In this document: piece by piece, positions 18,228 to 25,712 of the stretch
Position numbering within the stretch: position 1 is the first letter of the stretch
Layout: each line of letters opens with the position of its first letter
Translations under genes and position numbers: made by a program
The notes under the pieces: generated by a model
Told to the model about the DNA's origin: nothing
The model's database searches: none
The model's input: the letters and a program-made list of their open reading frames with translations, nothing else
Assembly: GCA_965214795.1 (NCBI GenBank)
Contig: OZ243976.1
Location: forward strand, 2,418,001 to 2,482,000
From: JAJDXW01 sp965214795
Lineage (GTDB): Bacteria; Pseudomonadota; Gammaproteobacteria; HK1
DNA length: 64,000 bases
Reading direction: 5' to 3'

Positions 18228-19406
18228 ATGTTCATGCAGCGCATCAAGCTCAAGAACATCCTCTCGTTCGGCCCGGACGAGCAGGATCCGGAGCTCAAGC
18301 CCCTCAATGTGCTGATCGGCCCCAACGGTTCCGGCAAATCGAACCTCATCGAGGTGATCGGGTTGCTGCGCGAAGCCCCGAGAGACTTGACCGCACCGGT
18401 CATTTCCGGCGGCGGTGTAAGCAACCGGATATGGAAAGGCGAACCCAAGGCATCACCCGCCCTCGAGACATCCTCGGCTGGGGTAGAAGCAGCTCTGCAT
18501 TACCCGAACGGCAAGCAGGCGCTCCGCCACAGCTTGGCCTTCACGGAGAAGGGACAACGCTTCGAGCTGACTGATGAACGGATAGAAGACGAAAAACCGA
18601 ATCCCGACGACGAAGAATCCAATGTCTACTTCGAGTGGCGCGGTGGCCGGCCGAGTCCGAACCGTGAAAACAAGAGCCGACCGACGTCGTTCTTTTTCGA
18701 TAATCAGAAATCCATCCTTGCCCAGCTTCGGGATCCTGGTCGCTACCCGGAGCTGACTTGGCTTGGCGACGTGTACCCTCGCATACGGCTGTATCGTGAA
18801 TGGTCCTTCGGCCGGAACACGCCCCCGCGACTCCCCCAGGACGCCGCCCTCCCCAACGATTTTCTGATTGAGGGCGGCCAAAACCTTGGCTTGATGCTGA
18901 ACCGCCTGAAGCGAGAGCCAACGGCCAGGAATCAGTTCCTGAACAGCGTTCGGCAGCTTTACGAAGGCATAGTCGATTTCGATGTCATCATCGAGGGTGG
19001 CACCGTGCAGGTGATTCTGCAGGAAGGCAACAACATCGTGCCCGCGATACGGCTGTCTGACGGCACACTCCGCTATCTTTGCCTGCTCGCGATTCTGTGC
19101 CATCCAACACCGCCACCTCTTGTCTGCCTGGAGGAACCGGAGCTGGGCCTGCACCCCGACATCCTTCCGGGCCTCGCCGACCTCCTGCGAGAAGCCTCCG
19201 AACGTGGACAGCTCATCGTCACGACGCATTCGGACATCCTCGTCGACGCATTGACGGACGCGCCGGAGAGCGTGGTGGTTTGCGAGAAGGAGAAGGGCCA
19301 AACGAGGATGAGGCGGCTGGACAAGGAAGAGCTTTCCCACTGGCTCGAGAGATACCGACTCGGCGATCTCTGGACTTCCGGAGAGTTGGGGGGAAATCGC
19401 TGGTGA
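18228..19406 (+). CDS. AAA ATPase (AAA_21/OLD-like), accessory gene in BREX operon
   Basis: A 392-residue ABC/SMC-like ATPase. It has LKNILSFGPDEQD, Walker A IGPNGSGKSNLIE (about residue 29), a signature region LSDGTLRYLCLLAIL, Walker B PPPLVCLEEPELGLHPDIL (about 300) and the H-loop IVTTHSDILVDAL. The start ATG 18228 has GAGGAGG 9 nt upstream. It is followed, with a 4-nt overlap, by a DUF4276 remnant. Such ATPase plus DUF4276 pairs are common in defence islands, where the second protein is thought to be the effector. Here the ATPase frame is intact while its partner is shortened. Confidence 0.8.
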   Translation: MFMQRIKLKNILSFGPDEQDPELKPLNVLIGPNGSGKSNLIEVIGLLREAPRDLTAPVISGGGVSNRIWKGEPKASPALETSSAGVEAALHYPNGKQALRHSLAFTEKGQRFELTDERIEDEKPNPDDEESNVYFEWRGGRPSPNRENKSRPTSFFFDNQKSILAQLRDPGRYPELTWLGDVYPRIRLYREWSFGRNTPPRLPQDAALPNDFLIEGGQNLGLMLNRLKREPTARNQFLNSVRQLYEGIVDFDVIIEGGTVQVILQEGNNIVPAIRLSDGTLRYLCLLAILCHPTPPPLVCLEEPELGLHPDILPGLADLLREASERGQLIVTTHSDILVDALTDAPESVVVCEKEKGQTRMRRLDKEELSHWLERYRLGDLWTSGELGGNRW

Positions 19407-19576
19407 ACGTCAAGGTCTATGTCGAGGGGGGCGGCAATGGGCGGGAGTTGCGTGCGAGGTGTCGCAAGGGATTCAGTTCCTTCGATCTCCTCTCCCAAGT
19501 CGATCCCGCCAAGGTATTGGCCGCGTCTCCGCATGCCAGGCGGCTGGTCGACGCCCTGCGGGAGAAGGCGTCGTGA
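19403..19576 (+). pseudogene. DUF4276 protein with large in-frame internal deletion
   Basis: The 57-codon frame starts at a GTG overlapping the ATPase stop. It joins a DUF4276 N terminus (VNVKVYVEGGGNGRELRARC, then RKGF) directly to a DUF4276 C terminus (FDLLSQVDPAKVLAASPHAR, then RLVDAL). Full DUF4276 proteins are about 200 residues, with a conserved middle that is absent here. The deletion keeps the frame. With both ends so recognisable, the event looks recent. It is unlikely to keep the original activity. Confidence 0.7.
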
Positions 19577-19715
19577 TACAGGCCCGACGCCTTGTCGGCA
19601 AGTTCGAACGTATCTCGCATGGTGGAAGCCATCAATAGCGGGAGGGCAGGATGACCGGGCAATTGACGGCAGTCAGGATTGCCGCGGTCGGCGTGTGTCC
19701 GGTCAGGTTGAAGGG

Positions 19716-20786
19716 ATGAAGGTGCTCTCGCCAAGTCTCCGGCGGCAGCTTGAGCGGACGGTCGGGGACGCTCGGGAGGTCGCGGAGACCGGTGCGCGTG
19801 GGGCGGTGCAGGCACTTGCCGTGCACCACCACGAGCCTTGGGAACACATGGGGGCCGAGGGACGGACGGTTCGTTGCCGGCTGCGTGCCCACGGCCGTCA
19901 GCTTGGCGATCGACGTGATCCGCACTCCGGAAATCAGGCCATCGACCGCTTGGTGCACGAATACGCGTACGAGCACTGGCACGGAATGCTGTTCGCCCGG
20001 TTTCTTGCCGAGAACAACCTGCTGATCGAGCCTGAATTGGGCATCGCGGTGACGCTGGAGGACTGCGAAAAGCTGGGGGAGGAAGCGGGTGACGACAAAT
20101 GGACAGTGGCTGCGCGCTTCGCCCACCGGATGCTGCCCCAAGTGTTCCGGCCCGATCATCCGGTCTTCTGGGACGGGCGCCGCCGCGACGGCTTCCATGC
20201 GCTTGTCAGCTACCACAAGCTGGCGGAAGGAGCCGGCAGGGGCCGTCGGCTTCTGGAATCCCTCACCTACAGCTATCTCGGCGACTGGATCAGCCGCCAG
20301 CAGGACGGGGTGCAACGCGACGAAGCCGGTGCGGATGACCGTCTCGCCGCTGCAAAGGAGCTGGAGAAGCGTCTCGCCGCCATCATCGAGGGCGAGCCGC
20401 CCTACGACATCTTCGTTCGCTGGAAACCTCTCCACGAACAGCCCATCGGCTGGGAGCCGGACATCAACGACGGGGTGCGCCTCAACATCCGGCCGTTCAT
20501 GGCCGACGACATCCGTGGAGGCAGGAAGGGCGCCGGCATCCTCCGCGCCAAGCCCAATGTTCACTGGCGGAAGGATCGCGGCAAGGAGCCCCTGACTCGC
20601 GGGAAGCGCTCGAAGCCACCATGGCTCCAGGACGAGGCATGGGACCCCGACGACGATCGCGAGCTTCGCCCGCAACAGGACTACCCGTGGTTCTGGCGCG
20701 GCGGCGAGTTCACCGGGGACCGCGTGAACGACGTTCACTTGGCCGCGATGGACAAGCGACGGGCCGGAGGAGGAGCAGACCGGTGA
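19716..20786 (+). CDS. pglX: PglX remnant: BREX methyltransferase lacking its catalytic core
   Basis: PglX is the adenine-specific DNA methyltransferase of BREX, normally about 1100-1200 residues. This open frame has only 356. Residues 1-150 match the PglX N terminus (LSPSLRRQLERTV, AIDRLVHEYAYEHWHGMLFA, MLPQVFRPDHPV). After about residue 150 the sequence jumps to the C-terminal region (ALVSYHKLAEGAGRGRRLLE, PPYDIFVRWKPLHEQPIGWE, DINDGVRLNIRPFM). The whole Rossmann core is missing, including the AdoMet-binding DPACGSGH-type motif and the NPPY catalytic motif. The junction, at about 20160-20190, is in frame. Start ATG 19716; the stop overlaps the next GTG. It may be a decayed gene or a retained scaffold; methylation by this protein is not possible. 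Confidence 0.8.
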   Translation: MKVLSPSLRRQLERTVGDAREVAETGARGAVQALAVHHHEPWEHMGAEGRTVRCRLRAHGRQLGDRRDPHSGNQAIDRLVHEYAYEHWHGMLFARFLAENNLLIEPELGIAVTLEDCEKLGEEAGDDKWTVAARFAHRMLPQVFRPDHPVFWDGRRRDGFHALVSYHKLAEGAGRGRRLLESLTYSYLGDWISRQQDGVQRDEAGADDRLAAAKELEKRLAAIIEGEPPYDIFVRWKPLHEQPIGWEPDINDGVRLNIRPFMADDIRGGRKGAGILRAKPNVHWRKDRGKEPLTRGKRSKPPWLQDEAWDPDDDRELRPQQDYPWFWRGGEFTGDRVNDVHLAAMDKRRAGGGADR

Positions 20787-21108
20787 CTTCGCAAGAGACC
20801 GTCACGCGGGTCAGACGCGCTGCTGTGCAACGTCTGCTCTTTCTGCCGCACGCAGTTCGGCAAATGGCGCGGCCCGAGAGAATGATCACGCCAAGCGAGA
20901 TCCGAGCGGTCATCGAGCATGGTGATCTCGTCGAGGATTACCCGGAAGATGCGCGCGGTCACAGTTGCCTGTTCCAGGGCTGGGAAACGGTCAACGAGGT
21001 ATCCACGTGGTCTGTTCGCCCAAGGAAGACTATCTTGCCGTCATCACAGCGTATCTTCCTTCGGAGGATGAATGGGAGAGCGACTTGCGCACGAGGAAAA
21101 GACCATGA
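20783..21108 (+). pseudogene. DUF4258 family toxin-like gene, frameshifted
   Basis: The frame from GTG 20783 reads RLLFLPHAVRQMARPERMIT and IRAVIEHGDLVEDYPEDARG, typical of DUF4258 (RelE-like fold). After GHSCLFQGW (about 20980) the conserved sequence continues in another frame as IHVVCSPKEDYLAVITAYLP, then SEDEWESD, to TGA 21108. A single missing base, probably a G in the run TGGGAAA, explains this. The second frame's stop overlaps the ATG of the antitoxin-like gene, which is the normal arrangement. DUF4258 proteins pair with YgiT-type zinc-finger proteins. Confidence 0.75.
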
Positions 21109-21320
21109 ACTGCATTCACTGCAAAGGGGTAATGAGGCGCTCCACGGCGCCCTTTCATATCGATCGGGACGGCTACCACCTGGCACTCGATGCCGTCCCG
21201 GCCTGGATCTGTGGCCAGTGCGGTGAACCATACTTCGAGGAGCGAGAGGTTGACTCCATCCAGGGGGCAATCCGGGTTCTGGATGAGCAGACTCGACAGC
21301 TTGCGGCAGATGTCGTGTAG
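21105..21320 (+). CDS. YgiT-type zinc-finger protein (MqsA-like antitoxin N domain)
   Basis: A 71-residue protein with two CxxC pairs (MNCIHCKG and WICGQCGEPY) that form a zinc finger like that of YgiT/MqsA, and the typical VPAWICGQCGEPYFEEREVD segment. The start ATG 21105 overlaps the toxin stop. It presumably neutralised and regulated the DUF4258 partner upstream, whose frame is now broken. It sits between the two copies of the pglX 3' end. Confidence 0.8.
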   Translation: MNCIHCKGVMRRSTAPFHIDRDGYHLALDAVPAWICGQCGEPYFEEREVDSIQGAIRVLDEQTRQLAADVV

Positions 21321-21393
21321 GTTCGACAGGACGCGGGCCGTAGCGGCCCTTCGAAGGCGCGGGCAGCCCTTCGACTTCCCGGGCGGCACGAGC

Positions 21394-21657
21394 GGCGCCA
21401 GCGTCCTCCGCACCAGGCCCAACGTCCAATGGTGGAAGGAACACAGCCGGGAACCGCTGTTCCGCGGCCGGTGCTCGAAGCCTCCACGGGTCCGTGATGA
21501 GGCATGGGGCCCCCACGAGGATCGGGAGCTTCGCTGGCAACGGGACCATCCGTGGTTCCGGTGCGACGGCGAGTTCACGGGTGAGCACGTGAACGACGTA
21601 CGGCCCGGCCTCGCGGAGAAGTCCGCCCGAGACCGGGCGGAGGGCAGGCAGCCATGA
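21394..21657 (+). pseudogene. Second, diverged copy of the pglX 3' end
   Basis: The frame encodes GASVLRTRPNVQWWKEHSRE, then DEAWGPHEDRELRWQRDHPW, EFTGEHVNDV and a tail ending AEKSARDRAEGRQP. It aligns along its length with the last about 85 residues of the pglX remnant (GAGILRAKPNVHWRKDRGKE, DEAWDPDDDRELRPQQDYPW, EFTGDRVNDV). It has no start of its own. Its TGA (21655-21657) overlaps the ATG of the PHP-ATPase gene. It may be what is left of an older pglX interrupted by the toxin-antitoxin pair. Confidence 0.75.
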
Positions 21658-24422
21658 CCAAGAGTTCAGGACGGCAGTGGCCGTATCCGGGGTCGCGCTG
21701 GTGGAAATTCGATTTCCACACCCATACCCCGGCGTCCGCGGACTATGGGAAGGGAGAACGCCAAGCTCTTCTGCGCGAGATCACACCGAAGGACTGGTTG
21801 CTTGGTTTCATGCGGGCCGATGTGGACTGCGTGGCGGTGACCGACCACAACTCCGGCGAATGGATTGACGGACTGAAAGAAGCACTCACGAAGTTGGAAT
21901 GCGAACAACACAGTGAGTTCCGGCCTCTTCATCTGTTCCCGGGAGTGGAAATTACGGCCAGCGGCAGTATTCACATCCTCGCCATACTCGATACCGACAA
22001 GAGTTCCTCAGAAATCGACAAGCTGCTTGGAGATGCCGGGTATCGAGGTAACCCTGGTGCGAGCGATCTCGCGGCCGAGGAAGCGCCTATCGGTGTCGTG
22101 AAAGCCGTCTGCAAGGCTGGCGGTATCCCCATTCTCGCCCACGTTGACGGACCGGCCGGGGCATGGCGGCTACCCGGCAATACATTGGGACCACTGCTCG
22201 ACAGTGACGGCTTGTTTGCCATGGAGGTCGTTGATGCTGATTCCGGTCCGCCTGACCTCTATCGCCAACGCCGGCTTGCTTGGGCCGAGGTTCTCGGATC
22301 GGATTCTCATCATCCTGCCGGGGAGGCTGGTGATCGTTTTCCCGGCTCTCACTACACGTGGGTCAAGATGGCGAAACCGTCACTCGAAGGGCTGCGATTG
22401 GCGTTGCTGGATGGCAACGGCGTTTCAGTTCGACGCAGCGATGAAGGCGAGTTCGAACCGTTCAGGACACCAGCGCAATTCATCACTTGCATCGAAGTCG
22501 AAACCGCGCGCTTCATGGGCAACGGTTCAGCGGAGAAGCTTGAATTGACGCCTTTCTATAACGCCTTGATTGGGGGGAGGGGGACAGGCAAATCGACCGT
22601 CGTCCAGGCTTTGCGGTTGGCCTATCGACGCGACGACGATCTCAAACGGTTGCGTGATGATACGGAACTCCGCCGTCAATTCGAACGTTTCACGAAGGTG
22701 GTCAAGGGTCGAAGCGGGAATGGTGCCTTGCGTGAGGGCACGGAGATTAGGGTCAAGTTGACACGCGATGGCTTGGCGCATCGATTACGCTGGCGGCAGG
22801 ATGGCCAAGGGGAGGTAGTCGAAGAACATGGCACAGATGGCCAATGGCAGGCTTCGGCGAGTAGCATGATCACGGCTGAACGCTTTCCGATTCGCTTGCT
22901 GTCACAGGGCCAGATTGCGGCCATGGCCGGTGAAAATCGACAGGCACTGCTCGACATCATTGACGAGGCGGCCAATGTAGTTGAACTGCATCGCACCTTC
23001 GAGGAAGCCGAGCGTACCTATTTCTCTCGACGGGCAAGACTTCGGGAACTGGGAGGACGGTTGGAGGGGCGACCGGAGCTGCAACGCAAGCTCGATGATG
23101 TGATCCGCAAGCTGGATGCATTCACTAAATCGCATCATGCCGACGTGCTCAGGTCCCACCAACGTGCGGCGCGCCAACGCCGCGAAATCGAAGGAACCTT
23201 GGCACAGTTGCGGGAAATGCCCGAACGCGTTCAATCGTTGGCCCGGGAACTCTTGATCGACGACTGGCCAGACGGCACCTTCGATATCGCCCGGGATGCC
23301 GATGCCATCGAGTGGCGGTCGGAGGCTGATCGGGCGCTGGCGGAATTTCGGCAATCGTTGGCGCAAGCCGCCGAGACACTTGTTGCCGGCATACGAACGC
23401 TTGCGTCGGACAGCCGGCTTGGCCAATGGCGTCAACGTGCAGACCAGGCACAAGCCGAATATGTGAGGCTTCAGGAGGCTCTCGAGGTCCAAGGCGTTGC
23501 CGACCCGCAGGCATTTGGACGGCTGGTGCAGGAGCGCCAGCAGCTTGAAGCACAAGTCAAGGAGCTTGGTCAAGTTCAGCAGGAGCTGAAGCAACTGGAG
23601 GCCGATTGTGACTCTCAATGGCAGCGGGTCTCCGTTGCGCGCGAGGCCATCACCCACGCACGGGCAGAATTTGTGAAGAATACGTTGCAAGCCAATGCGT
23701 TCGTAAGAATGGAGGTTGTTCGTTTTGGTTTCGATTCTCGAGTCATCGAGCACAGTCTTCGTCATCTATTGAATGTGTCGGACGAGCGTTTCGAGAGCGA
23801 CATTCTTCGTCTGGAGGACGGCGAGCCGGTATCAGGACTAGCCCTTGACTTGGCACGGGCGGATGACCGCGAAAGGGCGCTGTCTGAATTGAAGCAGCGG
23901 ATTATGGGCATTGACGTTTCGTTTGGAGGACATTTTCGGAACTACTTGCGTCGTGAAATGGAAAAACCCGAGTTCGCCGACCACGTTCGTTGCTGGTTCC
24001 CGGAAGACGATCTGCGCATCGAGTACAACCGCGGCGGCAACAATTGGGCGCGGATCACGGAAGGCTCACAGGGTCAACGCTCGGCGGCATTGCTGGCATT
24101 TCTGCTTGCTTTCGGCGACGAGCCACTGGTGCTCGATCAGCCCGAGGACGACTTGGACAACCACCTGATCTACGACTTGATCGTGCGGCAGATTCGGGAG
24201 AACAAACTGCGCCGGCAGCTCATCATCGTGACGCACAACCCTAACGTGGTGGTCAACGGGGATGCAGAGATGGTTCACGCACTCGATTTCCGGAGTGGCC
24301 AATGTCGCGTTGTGACGCGCGGGGCTCTTCAGGAATCAGAGGTACGCGAGGAGGTGTGCCGGGTGATGGAGGGCGGGCGCGAGGCATTCGCACGTCGCTG
24401 GGCGCGCTTGGGGAGGGGCTGA
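21654..24422 (+). CDS. PHP phosphoesterase-ATPase fusion (TrlF-like)
   Basis: A 922-residue two-part protein. The N-terminal PHP domain keeps its metal-binding motifs: FDFHTHTP (about 20), VTDHNSG, FPGVEI, ILAHVDG and GSDSHHP (about 220). The SMC/ABC-type ATPase follows: Walker A IGGRGTGKSTVVQ (about 310), a long coiled coil (about 430-680), signature GSQGQRSAALLAFLL, Walker B LVLDQPEDDLDN (about 830) and H-loop IVTHNPNVV. Such PHP-ATPase fusions occur in defence loci and are thought to cut nucleic acid or nucleotides. All catalytic motifs look intact. The gene is clearly less GC-rich than its neighbours (some lines are near 50%), so it was probably acquired separately. Confidence 0.82.
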   Translation: MTKSSGRQWPYPGSRWWKFDFHTHTPASADYGKGERQALLREITPKDWLLGFMRADVDCVAVTDHNSGEWIDGLKEALTKLECEQHSEFRPLHLFPGVEITASGSIHILAILDTDKSSSEIDKLLGDAGYRGNPGASDLAAEEAPIGVVKAVCKAGGIPILAHVDGPAGAWRLPGNTLGPLLDSDGLFAMEVVDADSGPPDLYRQRRLAWAEVLGSDSHHPAGEAGDRFPGSHYTWVKMAKPSLEGLRLALLDGNGVSVRRSDEGEFEPFRTPAQFITCIEVETARFMGNGSAEKLELTPFYNALIGGRGTGKSTVVQALRLAYRRDDDLKRLRDDTELRRQFERFTKVVKGRSGNGALREGTEIRVKLTRDGLAHRLRWRQDGQGEVVEEHGTDGQWQASASSMITAERFPIRLLSQGQIAAMAGENRQALLDIIDEAANVVELHRTFEEAERTYFSRRARLRELGGRLEGRPELQRKLDDVIRKLDAFTKSHHADVLRSHQRAARQRREIEGTLAQLREMPERVQSLARELLIDDWPDGTFDIARDADAIEWRSEADRALAEFRQSLAQAAETLVAGIRTLASDSRLGQWRQRADQAQAEYVRLQEALEVQGVADPQAFGRLVQERQQLEAQVKELGQVQQELKQLEADCDSQWQRVSVAREAITHARAEFVKNTLQANAFVRMEVVRFGFDSRVIEHSLRHLLNVSDERFESDILRLEDGEPVSGLALDLARADDRERALSELKQRIMGIDVSFGGHFRNYLRREMEKPEFADHVRCWFPEDDLRIEYNRGGNNWARITEGSQGQRSAALLAFLLAFGDEPLVLDQPEDDLDNHLIYDLIVRQIRENKLRRQLIIVTHNPNVVVNGDAEMVHALDFRSGQCRVVTRGALQESEVREEVCRVMEGGREAFARRWARLGRG

Positions 24423-24425
24423 TTC

Positions 24426-25691
24426 GTGTTCGGTAGCCCGGCAGAGTTGCTTGAAGGGATTAGATTGGGCGAAAGCTCCTTTCTCGAGTTCAAAGAGGTG
24501 CGCTTCGCGGGGGGCAGGGTCAGGGGACCTGGCCGTGATGCGCTCGCCGACGGTCTCGCCGCCTTCGCCAACAGTCGCGGTGGAGTGTTCGTGCTTGGAG
24601 TCGAGAACAAGACGCACGAGGTCATCGGCATTCCCGTAGAGCGTCTTGACGTGGTTGCCGACTTCGTCCGGGAAGTGTGTGCGGCTTCGATCGATCCACC
24701 TGTCGAAGAGGTGGTGCTGGACCGTCTGTTGCTACCTGCCAGTACGGGGGAGGAAGTGGCGGTGATCAAGATCGAAGTTCCCCGGAGCCTCTTTGTCCAT
24801 CGCAGCCCCAGTGGCTTCCTGCACCGCGTCGGGGACGCCAAGCGTTCGATGTCCACGGAGTACCTGGCTCGGATGCTCCAGCAACGGAGTCAGACGCGCC
24901 TCATCCGGTTTGACGAGCAGACCGTTGCGGGGGCGGTATTGGACGACCTGTCGCTCGGTCTCTGGCAACGTTTTCGAACGGAGCGTACCGGAGACGATCG
25001 TGAAGCCATGCTGTCCAAGCTCCGGATGGCCCGTGCCGACGAGGATGGTATGCTCCGGCCGACGGTCGCGGGGGTGTTGATGGCATCTGCCGATCCGCGA
25101 CGATGGATTCCGAACGCCTACGTGCAGGCGGTGGCCTATCGGGGAACCGCGATCAGAATCGGTGACGCGAACGATCCTTACCAGTTGGACGCGGCCGATA
25201 TCGCGGGTCCGCTGGACGTCCAGATCGCGGAGACCTGCCGATTCGTGGCCAGGAATATGAGGACCGTGGCGTTCAAGGATCAGGGGCGCGTGGACCGGCC
25301 TCAGTACGACGTGACGGCGGTCTTCGAAGCTGTCGTGAACGCGGTCGGGCACAGGGACTACTCCATCTACGGATCGAAAATCAGATTGCGATTGTTCGAG
25401 AATCGTCTGGAGCTCTACTCCCCGGGCGGCATTCCGAACTCGATCGGCGTCGAGATGCTTCCCCATCTGCAATCCGCTCGCAACGAAATCATCACCAGCC
25501 TGCTCGCCAAGTGTCCCGTACCCGGTGATGTCCCGAGTCTGGCAACCGACCGCCGCACCATGATGGACAAACGTGGAGAGGGTGTGCCTCTCATTCTGGA
25601 CAACAGCAGGCGGCTCTCCGGACGCGAGCCCGAGTATCGTTTGATCGGCGACGCGGAGCTGTTGCTGACGATTCATGCGGCCGGCAGTTGA
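24426..25691 (+). CDS. AlbA_2 (Schlafen-like) domain ATP-binding protein
   Basis: A 421-residue protein with an N-terminal AlbA_2/Schlafen domain (ESSFLEFKEVRF, DGLAAFANSRGGVFVLGVEN) and a C-terminal GHKL-type ATP-binding segment (FEAVVNAVGHRDYS, FENRLELYSPGG). Proteins of this family act as regulators or as tRNA/nucleic-acid-targeting factors, and are frequent near phage-defence genes. The GTG start at 24426 lies 3 nt after the PHP-ATPase stop and follows GGGGAGGGG. It lies directly before pglZ, inside the BREX operon. The precise role is unknown. Confidence 0.8.
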   Translation: MFGSPAELLEGIRLGESSFLEFKEVRFAGGRVRGPGRDALADGLAAFANSRGGVFVLGVENKTHEVIGIPVERLDVVADFVREVCAASIDPPVEEVVLDRLLLPASTGEEVAVIKIEVPRSLFVHRSPSGFLHRVGDAKRSMSTEYLARMLQQRSQTRLIRFDEQTVAGAVLDDLSLGLWQRFRTERTGDDREAMLSKLRMARADEDGMLRPTVAGVLMASADPRRWIPNAYVQAVAYRGTAIRIGDANDPYQLDAADIAGPLDVQIAETCRFVARNMRTVAFKDQGRVDRPQYDVTAVFEAVVNAVGHRDYSIYGSKIRLRLFENRLELYSPGGIPNSIGVEMLPHLQSARNEIITSLLAKCPVPGDVPSLATDRRTMMDKRGEGVPLILDNSRRLSGREPEYRLIGDAELLLTIHAAGS

Positions 25692-25712
25692 CGGGGTCGT
25701 TCGGAGGTCGAA

